Source of the DNA: Marmoricola endophyticus
GTDB taxonomy: Bacteria; Actinomycetota; Actinomycetes; Propionibacteriales; Nocardioidaceae
Direction: 5' to 3'
Length of the DNA: 64,000 bases
NCBI RefSeq assembly: GCF_014644415.1
Contig: NZ_BMKQ01000002.1
Coordinates: 62,001-126,000, forward strand
The notes beneath the pieces are model-generated. The model was not told the origin of the DNA. It saw only the letters and a list, made by a program, of their open reading frames with translations, and ran no database searches. Positions 48,101-57,299 of this stretch are shown in pieces. The position numbers were made by a program, and so were the translations under genes. How positions within the stretch are numbered: the first letter of the stretch is position 1; each line of letters begins with the position of its first letter.

Positions 48101-49657
48101 ATGTACCCCGGCACCTGGGCGCGCACGGACCCCGACAAGCCAGCGCTGGTGATGGCCGGAAGCGGCCGCACCACGACGTACGCCGAGCTCGACGAGCGCA
48201 GCCTGCGGCTCGCGCACGTGCTCGCCGACGCCGGGCTGCGTGCCGGCGACGTGGTGGCGATGGTGAGCGACAACCAGCCCGAGGCCTTCGAGGTCTACTG
48301 GGCGGCGATGCGCTCGGGGCTCTACGTCACCGCGGTCAACCACCACCTGTCGGTGGGCGAGGCGGCGTACGTCCTCGCCGACTGCGGAGCGAAGGCGCTC
48401 GTGGTGTCCGCGGCGAAGTCCGAGCTCGCGAGGGACCTGCTGGACCACGGTGTGCCGGAGCGGCGCCTGGTCTTCGGTGGCAGCGTGGAGGGGTACGACG
48501 ACTACGCGGCGGCGCTCGCCGGGGCCGGCACCGCGCCGCTCGCGGAGCAGCCGCACGGCGACGACCTGCTCTACTCCTCGGGCACCACCGGTCGTCCCAA
48601 GGGCATCAAGCAGCCGCTGCCGGCGATCGCGGTCGACGAGCCGGGCTACTCCTACGTCACGATCTTCGGGGGTCTCTTCGGCTACGGGCCCGAGACCGTC
48701 TACCTCAACCCGGCACCCGTCTACCACGCCGCCCCGCTGCGGTTCATGGGCACGGTGCAGGCGCTCGGCGGGACCGTCGTGATGATGGAGCGCTTCGAGC
48801 CAGCGGCGTTCCTCGACGCGGTGCAGCGCTTCGCGGTCACCGACACCCAGGTGGTGCCGACGATGTTCGTCCGACTGCTGAAGCTGCCCGAGGAGGTCCG
48901 GCGGGGCTACGACACCTCCTCGCTGCGGACCGTCGTGCACGCCGCCGCGCCGTGCCCGGTGGAGGTCAAGCAGGCGATGATCGACTGGCTCGGCCCGGTC
49001 GTGCACGAGTACTACGCCAGCACCGAGGCGAACGGGGCGACCTACGTCGGCCCGCAGGACTGGCTCGCCCACCCGGGCACGGTGGGCCGACCGCTCATGG
49101 GCACCCCGCACGTGTGCGGCCCGGACGGTGCGGAGCTGGGGACCGACGAGGTCGGCACGGTCTACTTCGAGCCGGACGAGGGCCGCGTGCCGTTCGAGTA
49201 CCACGCCGACCCGGAGCGCACCGCCGCGACGCGGCACCCCGACCACCCGTCGTGGAGCACCGTCGGCGACCTCGGCCGGCTCGACGCCGACGGCTGGCTC
49301 TTCCTCACCGACCGTGCGGCGTTCATGATCATCTCCGGCGGGGTGAACATCTACCCGCAGGAGATCGAGGACCTGTTCAGCCTGCACCCCGAGGTGCTCG
49401 ACGTCGCCGTGATCGGGGTGCCTGACGACGAGATGGGGGAGCGGGTCGTGGCGTACGTCCAGCCCGCCGACGGCGTCTCGCGCGACGGGCTCGCGGACCG
49501 GTTGCGCGAGTACGCGCGCGAGCGGATCGCGCGGTTCAAGGTGCCGGCGGAGTTCCTCCTGGTCGACGACCTGCCGCGGACGCCGACCGGCAAGCTGGTC
49601 AAGGGCCGGCTGCGCGACCGCTACCAGGCGGAGGCGGGCCAGGGGGTGGTCCGGTGA
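48101..49657 (+). CDS. Acyl-CoA synthetase (AMP-forming, FadD-like)
   Basis: 518 residues. P-loop YSSGTTGRPKGI, YYASTEANG, STVGDLGRLDADGWLFLTD, and Lys in PRTPTGKLVKGRLRD. It activates a carboxylic acid, probably fatty or aromatic, to its CoA ester. The next gene encodes an enoyl-CoA hydratase and overlaps the stop by four bases, so the pair acts in one beta-oxidation-type route. The substrate is unknown. Confidence 0.88.
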   Translation: MYPGTWARTDPDKPALVMAGSGRTTTYAELDERSLRLAHVLADAGLRAGDVVAMVSDNQPEAFEVYWAAMRSGLYVTAVNHHLSVGEAAYVLADCGAKALVVSAAKSELARDLLDHGVPERRLVFGGSVEGYDDYAAALAGAGTAPLAEQPHGDDLLYSSGTTGRPKGIKQPLPAIAVDEPGYSYVTIFGGLFGYGPETVYLNPAPVYHAAPLRFMGTVQALGGTVVMMERFEPAAFLDAVQRFAVTDTQVVPTMFVRLLKLPEEVRRGYDTSSLRTVVHAAAPCPVEVKQAMIDWLGPVVHEYYASTEANGATYVGPQDWLAHPGTVGRPLMGTPHVCGPDGAELGTDEVGTVYFEPDEGRVPFEYHADPERTAATRHPDHPSWSTVGDLGRLDADGWLFLTDRAAFMIISGGVNIYPQEIEDLFSLHPEVLDVAVIGVPDDEMGERVVAYVQPADGVSRDGLADRLREYARERIARFKVPAEFLLVDDLPRTPTGKLVKGRLRDRYQAEAGQGVVR

Positions 49658-50421
49658 CTCTGCGGGTCGAGGAGGACGGGGTCGTCCTGCGGCTGACGCT
49701 GGACTCGCCGTCGACGTACAACGCGCTGACGGGCGAGACCATGGTCGATCTCGTCGAGGCGCTGCACGGCGCCGCCGTCCGCGAGGACCTGCGGGTCGTC
49801 GTGCTGACGGGCACGGGGCGCGCGTTCTCCGCAGGCGCCGACCTCAGCGGCGAGGGCGCGACCGAGCGGTACGACGGCGACTCCGTCGACGGTGCGAACA
49901 CCCTCGTCCGCGCCGTCACCGACCTCGACAAGCCGGTCGTGTGCGGGCTCAACGGCGTCGCGGCGGGCGTCGGCGCATCCCTGGCGATGGCGTGCGACCT
50001 GGTCGTGGCCGCGGCGTCCGCCTCGCTGACCCTCGGCTTCAGCCGGATCGGCCTGATGCCGGACGGCGGGGCCAGCGCGCTGCTGCCCGCAGCCGTCGGC
50101 CGGCTGCGGGCGATGCGGATGGCGCTCCTCTCCGAGCGGATCGGGGCCGAGGAGGCGCTCGCCGCAGGCCTGGTCTCGCACGTGTTCCCCGACGAGGAGT
50201 ACGCCGACGGCCTCGCCGGCGTCGTGGGGGCATGTGCCGCCGCTGCTCCGCTGGCCTTCGCCGCCACCAAGAAGGCGATCAACGCAGCGACCCTCGACGG
50301 CCTCGGCGCCGCCATGGACCGCGAGCGGGCCGGCCAGCCGGTGCTGCTGCGCACCGAGGACGCGGCCGAGGGGATCACCGCCTTCGCCGAGCGGCGCGTG
50401 CCGCGGTTCCACGGCCGCTGA
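49654..50421 (+). CDS. Enoyl-CoA hydratase/isomerase family protein
   Basis: 255 residues, crotonase fold. FSAGADLSGEG and NGVAAGVGASLAMACDLVVA give the oxyanion-hole region; SRIGLMPDGGASALLP follows. The position usually held by the first catalytic Glu is not evident by eye, so isomerase or hydratase is open. GTG 49654 overlaps the ligase stop, indicating coupling. Confidence 0.87.
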   Translation: MTLRVEEDGVVLRLTLDSPSTYNALTGETMVDLVEALHGAAVREDLRVVVLTGTGRAFSAGADLSGEGATERYDGDSVDGANTLVRAVTDLDKPVVCGLNGVAAGVGASLAMACDLVVAAASASLTLGFSRIGLMPDGGASALLPAAVGRLRAMRMALLSERIGAEEALAAGLVSHVFPDEEYADGLAGVVGACAAAAPLAFAATKKAINAATLDGLGAAMDRERAGQPVLLRTEDAAEGITAFAERRVPRFHGR

Positions 50422-50428
50422 GGCGGGG

Positions 50429-50980
50429 TCAGCCGACGTCGACGCCGGCCTGCGCCATCTCCTCCAGCGCGGACCCCGTCGACTCCTGGGCGACACCGGC
50501 GACGAGGTCGGTGAGCAGCCGGGTCGCGAAGCCGGCGGTCACGGCGTCCAGCGCGGTGGCGCGTACGCAGTAGTCCGTGGCCAGCCCGCACACGTCGACG
50601 GCGTCGACGCCCCGCTCGCGCAGCCACGGCGCGAGGGCGGACCCGTCGTACGCACCCTCGAAGCCGGAGTAGGCCGCCTCGTACTCGCCCTTGAGGAACA
50701 CCGCGTCGAAGCGGGTCGGGTCCACGTCGGGGTGGAACTCCTCGCCTGGCGTCCCGACCTCGCAGTGCACCGGCCAGGAGTGCACGAAGTCGGGCTCGCT
50801 CGACCAGTGGTCCCCGGGGTCCACGTGGTGGTCCTTCGTCGCGACCACCACGTCGTACGCCGTGTCGCCGGCCAGGAGCGACGCGACGCCGGCCGCGACC
50901 GCGGCCCCGCCGGTGACGGCCAGCGAGCCGCCCTCGCAGAAGTCGTTCTGGACGTCGACGACGATCAGGGCGCGGGTCAT
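50429..50980 (-). CDS. pncA: Nicotinamidase
   Basis: 183 residues of the isochorismatase-like family. The catalytic triad is Asp9 (VVDVQNDF), Lys97 (FLKGEY) and Cys138 (ATDYCVRA); metal ligands are expected in ATKDHHVDP and the later His. It converts nicotinamide to nicotinate for NAD salvage, matching the pncB gene nearby. ATG 50980 has a -10-like TAGCCT 7 nt upstream and no ribosome site. Confidence 0.9.
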   Translation of the reverse strand: MTRALIVVDVQNDFCEGGSLAVTGGAAVAAGVASLLAGDTAYDVVVATKDHHVDPGDHWSSEPDFVHSWPVHCEVGTPGEEFHPDVDPTRFDAVFLKGEYEAAYSGFEGAYDGSALAPWLRERGVDAVDVCGLATDYCVRATALDAVTAGFATRLLTDLVAGVAQESTGSALEEMAQAGVDVG

Positions 50981-50987
50981 GGCCCCG

Positions 50988-50993
50988 AGGCTA
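50988..50993 (-). promoter_or_regulatory. -10 hexamer TAGCCT, 7 nt before pncA
   Basis: Read on the minus strand; leaderless-type arrangement. Confidence 0.45.
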
Positions 50994-51038
50994 TCGCCCG
51001 GGGACCGGGACACTCGCGCGCTGTGCGAGGCTGCCGCC

Positions 51039-51413
51039 ATGCCGCAGCGGGACGCGATCCACGACCTGGTCGGCAGGTTCGTCGCCGCGCTGGGAGCCCA
51101 GGACGCCGCCGCGCTGGCCGACCTCTTCACCGACGACGCGGTGCACGACGACCCGACCGGGGAGGGCCAGGACGTCGGGCCGGAGCGGATCCGGGAGTTC
51201 TACGCCCAGCGCTTCCACGTGCCGGTGACGGCCGCCTCCCTCGAGGGGCCGACCGCCATCCACGGTCCGCTGGCGGCGTTCCGCGTCGTCGTCGAGATCC
51301 CGGCTGGGCGTACGCCGTTCCGGCTGCTCACCTGCTACCTCGCCGACGTCGGTCCGACCGGGCAGTTCCGCTCGCTGCGTGCCGTGCCCGACCCGGTCGC
51401 CCTGAACGGCTAG
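51039..51413 (+). CDS. SnoaL-like / steroid-isomerase-fold protein
   Basis: 124 residues with the NTF2-type cone fold: VGRFVAALGAQDAAALADLF, TDDAVHDDPTGEGQDVG, RIREFYAQRF, then beta strands (FRVVVEIPAGRTPFRLLTCY). Members bind or isomerise small hydrophobic ligands; function is unknown. ATG 51039 is divergent from pncA across 58 bases. Confidence 0.75.
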   Translation: MPQRDAIHDLVGRFVAALGAQDAAALADLFTDDAVHDDPTGEGQDVGPERIREFYAQRFHVPVTAASLEGPTAIHGPLAAFRVVVEIPAGRTPFRLLTCYLADVGPTGQFRSLRAVPDPVALNG

Positions 51414-51422
51414 GTGGGCGGG

Positions 51423-51490
51423 GGTCTCGTCGTCCTCGCTCGCAGAGCTCGCGTCGGGCTCGACCGCCCGGGTGGGCGGACGTCGAAACC
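51423..51490. repeat. REP-like palindromic repeat, copy C
   Basis: GGTCTCG at the left end and CGTCGAAACC at the right, with GGCTCGACCGCCCG in between; a diverged copy. It lies in the gap between the convergent SnoaL-like and pncB genes. Confidence 0.6.
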
Positions 51491-51509
51491 GCTTCCCCGA
51501 GGGGAGGTG

Positions 51510-52811
51510 TCAGCTCGGGTGCTCGGTGGGGATCACCGGGTCGCCGGGCTGGAGCTGGCGCGCGATGATCGGCAGCTCGGCGCGCGCGCGGGCGTGCCGC
51601 TCGCGGGAGGCGTCGAGCGACTCGCGGCCGACGACCTCGCCGGCGCTGACCAGCGGGACCACCAGGTCGCGGCCGTCGGAGGGCGAGCCGTCCAGCGTCA
51701 CCACCTCCGCGGTGGCGGACCCCGACGCGTCCAGGCGCCGGTGGGCCGTCTTGCGCCCGCCGACGGAGGCCTTGTCGGCGCTCTTCTTCGCCACCGGCAC
51801 CATCGTGCCCGCGTCGTCGGCCCGCGCCACCAGCTTGTAGACCAGGCCGCAGGTCGGCTTGCCCGACCCGGTGACCAGGCGGGTGCCGACGCCGTAGCCG
51901 TCGACCGGTGCCGAGGCCAGTCCCGCGATCGCCCACTCGTCGAGGTCGGAGGTGACGATGATGCGCGTGTCCTTGGCGCCCAGGTCGTCGAGCTGGGCCC
52001 GCACCCGGTGCGCGAGGTCGGCGAGGTCGCCTGAGTCGATCCGTACGGCACCGAGCCCCGGGCCGGCCACCTCGACGCCGGTACGCACCGCCTCGGCGAT
52101 GTCGTAGGTGTCGACCAGCAGCGTCGTCCCCGCACCGAGCGACTCCACCTGGGAGACGAACGCGTCGCGCTCGGTGTCGTGCAGCAGCGTGAAGGAGTGC
52201 GCGCTGGTGCCGCCGGTGGGGACGCCGTACCGGCGGCGCGCCTCGAGGTTGGAGGTGCTCGCGAAGCCGGCGACGTACGCCGCTCGCGCGGCCGCGACCG
52301 CCGCCTCCTCGTGGGTGCGCCGCGACCCCATCTCGATGCACGGCCGCTCACCGGCGGCCCACGTCATGCGGGAGGCCGCCGAGGCGATCGCCGCGTCGTG
52401 GTTGTAGATCGACAGCAGCACCGTCTCCAGCACCACCGCCTCGGCGAACGTGCCCTCGACGACCAGCAGCGGCGAGTGCTCGAAGTAGATCTCACCCTCG
52501 GGGTAGCCGCGGACGTCGCCGCCGAAGCGGTACGACGCCAGCCAGTCCGCCGTGCGGTCGTCGACGATCTGCTCGCTACGCAGGAAGTCCACCTGCTCGT
52601 CGGTGAAGCGGAAGGCCTCGATCGCGTCGAGCGCGCGCTGCACGCCCGCGACGACGCCGTACCTGCGCCCCGACGGCAGCCGGCGGCCGAACAGCTCGAA
52701 GACCGACGCCCGGTCACCGGTCCCGTCGGCCAGCGCGGCCTGCAGCATGGTCAGCTCGTAGTGGTCGGTCAGCAGCGCGGTGCTCCCGCTCGGGACCGGG
52801 TCTCGGCTCAT
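51510..52811 (-). CDS. pncB: Nicotinate phosphoribosyltransferase
   Basis: 433 residues. It makes nicotinate mononucleotide from nicotinate and PRPP. Family strings: [68 protein letters not shown] and DSGDL. ATG 52811 is used; an ATG at 52823 is possible. It acts after pncA. It is divergent from clpS, the same order as in Mycobacterium. Confidence 0.93.
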   Translation of the reverse strand: MSRDPVPSGSTALLTDHYELTMLQAALADGTGDRASVFELFGRRLPSGRRYGVVAGVQRALDAIEAFRFTDEQVDFLRSEQIVDDRTADWLASYRFGGDVRGYPEGEIYFEHSPLLVVEGTFAEAVVLETVLLSIYNHDAAIASAASRMTWAAGERPCIEMGSRRTHEEAAVAAARAAYVAGFASTSNLEARRRYGVPTGGTSAHSFTLLHDTERDAFVSQVESLGAGTTLLVDTYDIAEAVRTGVEVAGPGLGAVRIDSGDLADLAHRVRAQLDDLGAKDTRIIVTSDLDEWAIAGLASAPVDGYGVGTRLVTGSGKPTCGLVYKLVARADDAGTMVPVAKKSADKASVGGRKTAHRRLDASGSATAEVVTLDGSPSDGRDLVVPLVSAGEVVGRESLDASRERHARARAELPIIARQLQPGDPVIPTEHPS

Positions 52812-52833
52812 GCCCGGCAGCATGGCAGGCACA

Positions 52834-53133
52834 ATGGCGACCGTGTCCACCAGCCCGGCCCAGCTCGACGAACCCCGCCTCGACGAGACCGCTCAGGTCG
52901 CGCGGCCGTGGGTCACGGTGGTGTGGAACGACCCGATCAACCTGATGTCGTACGTCAGCTACGTCTTCCAGAGCTACTTCGGCTACTCCAAGGCGAAGTC
53001 CGAGAAGCTGATGATGCAGGTGCACGAGGAGGGGCGCTCCGCGGTCTCGACCGGCTCCCGTGAGGAGATGGAGCGCGACGTGCAGGCGATGCACGAGTAC
53101 GGCCTGTGGGCGACGATGCGCAAGGACGACTAG
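52834..53133 (+). CDS. clpS: ATP-dependent Clp protease adaptor ClpS
   Basis: 99 residues. [40 protein letters not shown] and LWATMRKDD are ClpS features; the Asn-Asp and Met residues bind N-degron ends and bring them to ClpAP or ClpCP. ATG 52834 is used (GTG 52843 possible). DUF2017 follows at once, a fixed pair in actinobacteria. Confidence 0.93.
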   Translation: MATVSTSPAQLDEPRLDETAQVARPWVTVVWNDPINLMSYVSYVFQSYFGYSKAKSEKLMMQVHEEGRSAVSTGSREEMERDVQAMHEYGLWATMRKDD

Positions 53134-53751
53134 ATGACGACGGGCTTCACGCGGCACCGCCGCAGCAAGGCGATGGTGGCCTCGTTCAGCGCCTTCGAGG
53201 CGGATCTGCTCCGCTCGCTGGCCGGCCAGCTCGTCGAGCTGCTGCGCAACGAGGCCGCGATGCCGCCCGACGAGCACGAGGATCCCAGCAGCCCCGACGC
53301 GCTGGAGGCGATGCTGGCCGGGATCGACGGGAGCGGCCCCACGGCGGCGCCCGAGGACCCGGTCCTGGCGCGGTTATTCCCGACGGCGTACGACGAGCCG
53401 CAGGACGAGGAGGCCGCCGGCGACTTCCGGCGCTTCACCGAGCAGTCCCTGCGCGATGGCAAGGCGCGGGCGGCCGCCGCGGTGATCGACACCCTCGAGG
53501 AGTCGGGGCTGCCCGACAACCCTCCCGACGGGATGTTCATCGACGTCGAGCTCGACGCGCCGCAGGCCCAGACCTGGCTGCGCGCCTTCAACGACATGCG
53601 GCTGGCCATCGGCACCCGGCTCGAGGTCACGGACGGTGACGAGGACGTCTGGGAGTCGCTGCCCGAGGACGACCCCCGCGCCCCCGTGCACGAGATCTAC
53701 GACTGGCTCGGGTTCGTGCAGGAGACGCTGGTCCGCGCACTGATGCGCTGA
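53134..53751 (+). CDS. DUF2017 protein
   Basis: 205 residues. It begins with FTRHRRSKAMVASFSAFEAD and continues as a helical protein with RLFPTAYDE and EIYDWLGFVQETLVRALMR at the end. The family lies next to clpS in actinobacteria, with unknown function. ATG 53134 directly follows the clpS stop. In Mycobacterium the mec, cysO and cysM genes follow soon after; here 8.6 kb intervenes. Confidence 0.88.
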   Translation: MTTGFTRHRRSKAMVASFSAFEADLLRSLAGQLVELLRNEAAMPPDEHEDPSSPDALEAMLAGIDGSGPTAAPEDPVLARLFPTAYDEPQDEEAAGDFRRFTEQSLRDGKARAAAAVIDTLEESGLPDNPPDGMFIDVELDAPQAQTWLRAFNDMRLAIGTRLEVTDGDEDVWESLPEDDPRAPVHEIYDWLGFVQETLVRALMR

Positions 53752-53761
53752 ACAGCCGCGC

Positions 53762-54154
53762 TCAGCGCTCCGGCTTGACCGCCAGCACGGGGCACTCCGC
53801 GTCGAGGATCAGCCGCTGGGCGACGCTGCCGAGCAGCGCCTTCCCGACCGGAGAGCGACGTCGTACGCCCACGACGACCAGGCGCGCGCCGGTCTCCTCG
53901 GCCGCGTCGAGCACCGCCTCGGCGACGTCGGCGACCAGGTCGCGGCGTACGTCGATGCGCACCCCCGCCGCCTGCCAGCGCCCGACCAGCTCGGCGACCT
54001 CGTCCTCGTGGGCGTAGCGACGGTCGACCAGGCTCTCGCCCCGCGTGGCGTTGACGAGGACCAGCTGCTCGTCGTCGGCCTGCGCCAGGCGGGCGCCGTG
54101 CTCGAGCGCGGCGCGGCCGTAGACGTCGGGGGAGTACGCCACCACGATGCTCAT
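53762..54154 (-). CDS. Universal stress protein domain protein
   Basis: 130 residues. N-terminal [20 protein letters not shown] and the nucleotide motif [20 protein letters not shown] (G-x2-G-x9-G(S/T) form, partly altered) are seen. ATG 54154 overlaps the tctA stop (ATGA), so it is translated with the transporter. It may sense energy state or protect during organic-acid uptake (inference). Confidence 0.82.
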   Translation of the reverse strand: MSIVVAYSPDVYGRAALEHGARLAQADDEQLVLVNATRGESLVDRRYAHEDEVAELVGRWQAAGVRIDVRRDLVADVAEAVLDAAEETGARLVVVGVRRRSPVGKALLGSVAQRLILDAECPVLAVKPER

Positions 54155-55689
54155 GCGGAAAGCCTCTCGCGGTCGGTCGAGGCGTCGGACCCCGCCTCCG
54201 GGTCGCCGCCCGGACCGCTCGGCCCGTTGCCGCCGCGCAGCCGCGAGGCCACCATCCCCACCAGGATCAGCACGATCACGAGGTAGACCACGACCGCCAC
54301 CGGCTCGCCCCACAGCGTGCTGACGTCGCCCTGGGAGATGGCCAGCGCCTGGGAGAGCTGCTCCTCCAGCCGCGGACCGAGGATGACGCCGATGATCAGC
54401 GGCAGCACGGGCAGCCCGAAGCGTCGCATGGCCAGCCCGAGCAGCCCGAAGACGAGCAGCAGGCCGAGGTCGAAGGCGGCGAAGTTCACGCTGTAGGCCC
54501 CGAGCGAGGCGAAGAACAGGATGCCGGCGTAGAGGTACGGCCGGGGGATCTGCAGCAGCTTGGCCCACATCGGCGCCATCGGCAGGTTGAGCACCAGCAG
54601 CAGCGTGTTGGCCACGAACAGGCTGGCCAGGAGTCCCCACACCAGCTCCGGCTCGGCCGAGAACAGCTGCGGCCCGGGCTGGATGCCGTACGACTGCAGC
54701 GCCAGGAGGATCACCGCCGCCGTCGCCGTGGTGGGCAGCCCGATCGCCAGGAGCGGCACCAGGGTGCCGGCGGCCGAGGCGTTGTTGGCCGCCTCCGGCC
54801 CGGCCACGCCCTCGATCGCGCCCTTGCCGAACTCCTCAGGCCGCTTGGAGAGCTTCCGCTCGGTGATGTAGCTGAGGAAGGTCGGCACCTCGGCGCCGCC
54901 GGCGGGCAGGGCGCCGAAGGGGAACCCGTACGCCGTCCCGCGCAGCCAGGGCTTCCAGGACCGGCCCCAGTCCTCGCGGCTCATCCACGGCTGCCCGACG
55001 GGGATGATCTCGAGCGGCTTGCGCCGCAGGTGCGCCGCGACCCACAGCGCCTCGCCGATCGCGAAGATCGCGACCGCGACGACGACGATGTCGATCCCGT
55101 CGGCCAGCTGCGGGCGGCCGAAGGTCAGCCGCGCCTGCCCGGTCGTGGTCCCGACCAGGCCGATCGCGAGACCCAGGAACAGGGAGACGAAGCCGCGCAG
55201 CTTCGAGGAGCCGAGCACCGCGGTGACGGCGAAGAGCGCGAGCAGCATGATCGCGAAGTACGACGGTGCCCCGAGCTTGACGACCACGTCGGCCACGGTC
55301 GGCGCGAGCAGCACCAGCAGTACGGTGCCGATCGTGCCGGCGACGAAGGACCCGATCGCGGCCGTGGCCAGCGCCTGCGAGGCCCGACCCACCTTGGCCA
55401 TCTTGTTGCCCTCGATGGCCGTCACCACCGAGGACGACTCCCCGGGGGTGTTCAGCAGGATCGAGGTCGTGGAGCCGCCGTACATCCCGCCGTAGTAGAT
55501 GCCGGCGAACATGATGACGGCGCTGCTCGGCGAGACGTTGTACGTGATCGGCAGCAGCAGCGCCACGGTCATCGCCGGACCGATGCCGGGCAGCACGCCG
55601 ACCATCGTGCCCAGCAGGACGCCGATGACGGCGAAGAGCAGGTTCGTGGGGGTCAGGGCGGTCTGGAAGCCCTCGAGCAGCAGGTCCAT
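54151..55689 (-). CDS. tctA: Tripartite tricarboxylate transporter, large membrane subunit TctA
   Basis: 512 residues, about 11-12 membrane segments. TctA strings: [40 protein letters not shown], and [20 protein letters not shown]. It is the transport channel for citrate-like acids, working with TctB and the binding protein TctC encoded just before it. ATG 55689 overlaps the tctB stop. Confidence 0.93.
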   Translation of the reverse strand: MDLLLEGFQTALTPTNLLFAVIGVLLGTMVGVLPGIGPAMTVALLLPITYNVSPSSAVIMFAGIYYGGMYGGSTTSILLNTPGESSSVVTAIEGNKMAKVGRASQALATAAIGSFVAGTIGTVLLVLLAPTVADVVVKLGAPSYFAIMLLALFAVTAVLGSSKLRGFVSLFLGLAIGLVGTTTGQARLTFGRPQLADGIDIVVVAVAIFAIGEALWVAAHLRRKPLEIIPVGQPWMSREDWGRSWKPWLRGTAYGFPFGALPAGGAEVPTFLSYITERKLSKRPEEFGKGAIEGVAGPEAANNASAAGTLVPLLAIGLPTTATAAVILLALQSYGIQPGPQLFSAEPELVWGLLASLFVANTLLLVLNLPMAPMWAKLLQIPRPYLYAGILFFASLGAYSVNFAAFDLGLLLVFGLLGLAMRRFGLPVLPLIIGVILGPRLEEQLSQALAISQGDVSTLWGEPVAVVVYLVIVLILVGMVASRLRGGNGPSGPGGDPEAGSDASTDRERLSA

Positions 55690-56228
55690 CAGAGCACTCC
55701 GTCCAGGATGCCGGCGGGCATCGGGAGGCCCAGGCCGACGTAGAAGCCGTAGAAGGTGCCGACCGACAGCGCGGCACCGACGGCGAGGTCGCGCACCGGC
55801 GTACGGCTGCCGAGGACGTACGCCGTCCCGGCGAACAGCACGGCGCCGGTGATCGCCCAGCCCAGCCAGTCGATCAGCGCGATGTTGAGCACGAAGAGCG
55901 CCGCGAGCTTGGCCACGGTCGCCCAGTCGCTGCCGGTGGTCAGGTCGACGTCCTCGCCGTCCTCGGCCTCGGCCACGTCCCCGCGCCGGGTCGCGATCGC
56001 GAGGAGCACGCCCAGGACGACGAGCACGGCGCCGACGACGTACGGGAAGGCGTACGGCTGGACGGGCTGGTCGGAGAAGCCGTCCTCCAGCCCGGTGGCG
56101 TCGTAGACGACGTAGGCGCCGACGACGACGAGGAAGCCCGCGAGGACGTACTGCGCGGTGTCGACGACCGGTCGCCGGTGCGGCTCGCCGGCGTGCGGCT
56201 CCCGGTCCGTCTGCGTGGTGGTGCTCAT
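55689..56228 (-). CDS. tctB: Tripartite tricarboxylate transporter, small membrane subunit TctB
   Basis: 179 residues with four predicted membrane helices and a long hydrophilic segment between the second and third ([20 protein letters not shown]). The start of the second half ([18 protein letters not shown]) fits TctB. ATG 56228 overlaps the tctC stop. It partners TctA. Confidence 0.88.
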   Translation of the reverse strand: MSTTTQTDREPHAGEPHRRPVVDTAQYVLAGFLVVVGAYVVYDATGLEDGFSDQPVQPYAFPYVVGAVLVVLGVLLAIATRRGDVAEAEDGEDVDLTTGSDWATVAKLAALFVLNIALIDWLGWAITGAVLFAGTAYVLGSRTPVRDLAVGAALSVGTFYGFYVGLGLPMPAGILDGVL

Positions 56229-57211
56229 GTCAGGCCCAGCTCCTTCAGCGTGGTCTCGACGCGGGTGTCCTGCTCCTGGAGGTAGTCGCCGAACTCGTCG
56301 CCGGTGAGGAAGTTGTCGGTCCACCCGTTGCGCCGCAGCTCCTCGCGCCACTCCTCGGTGTCGTGCATCGTCGTGAAGAGGTCGACGAGGTAGCGGCGCT
56401 GCTCGGCCGAGATCCCGGGCGGCGCGAGCACGCCGCGCCAGTTGCTGAAGACCAGGTCGACGCCGCCCTCGGTCAGCGTGGGGGCGTCGACCATCTCCGT
56501 GCGCTCCTTCCCGGAGACGGCGAGCACGCGCAGCGAGCCGTCGGCGATCTGGCCCTCGAACTCGCCGAGCCCGGACATCCCGACGTCGATCTTGGAGCCC
56601 AGCAGCGCCGTCGTGAGCGGGCCGCCGCCGTCGTAGGAGATGAAGGTGACGTCGCGAGGGTCGATGCCGATGGTCTTGGCCATCTGCATCGGGAACAGGA
56701 AGTCGGGTCCACCGGCCGTCGACCCGCCGCCGACGGTCACCGCGCCCGGATCCTTCTTCCACGTGGCGACGAGGTCGTCGACGGACTCGAAGGGGGAGTC
56801 CTTGGGCACGAGGATCCCCTCCTGGTCCTCGATCAGGCGGGCGACCGGCGTCATCCGCGAGACGCGCGCCTTCGACTTGTTGGTGAAGACGGCACCGACC
56901 ACGCCGAGGCCCATCGTCATGACGAGGTCGTCGGCGCCGCGCTCGTTGAGCAGCCGCTGCATGGCGACCGTGCCGCTGGCGCCGAGCACGTTGCGGATCT
57001 CGAAGCGCCCGGTGAGGTCGTTGTCCTCGATGGTCTTCGCCGCCGCCCGGCCGGTCTGGTCGTAGCCGCCGCCGGGGCTGTTCGGGATCATCATCCGCAG
57101 TCGACGATTGCTGGCGTCCTGCCGGCCTCCGGTGACGCCGCAGGCCGACGCCGAGCCGGCGACGGTGAGGGCGCCGGCCAGCGCGAGAACGCCGCGCCGG
57201 GTGTACATCAT
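56225..57211 (-). CDS. tctC: Tripartite tricarboxylate transporter substrate-binding lipoprotein TctC
   Basis: 328 residues. Signal peptide with lipobox ([10 protein letters not shown], Cys24); twin-arginine-like [10 protein letters not shown]. The family core is [50 protein letters not shown], and [12 protein letters not shown]. It should bind a carboxylate such as citrate outside the cell. Either of two adjacent ATGs may start. It is divergent from the sensor kinase gene, which probably controls it. Confidence 0.92.
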   Translation of the reverse strand: MMYTRRGVLALAGALTVAGSASACGVTGGRQDASNRRLRMMIPNSPGGGYDQTGRAAAKTIEDNDLTGRFEIRNVLGASGTVAMQRLLNERGADDLVMTMGLGVVGAVFTNKSKARVSRMTPVARLIEDQEGILVPKDSPFESVDDLVATWKKDPGAVTVGGGSTAGGPDFLFPMQMAKTIGIDPRDVTFISYDGGGPLTTALLGSKIDVGMSGLGEFEGQIADGSLRVLAVSGKERTEMVDAPTLTEGGVDLVFSNWRGVLAPPGISAEQRRYLVDLFTTMHDTEEWREELRRNGWTDNFLTGDEFGDYLQEQDTRVETTLKELGLT

Positions 57212-57299
57212 GGGTGCCTCCGCGATGGTGGGTTCCTGAGAGGATGGGGCCCGGCTGTGATGCCCGTCACCGTTGCGGTCGTAGAGGAGGTTGTGGTCC

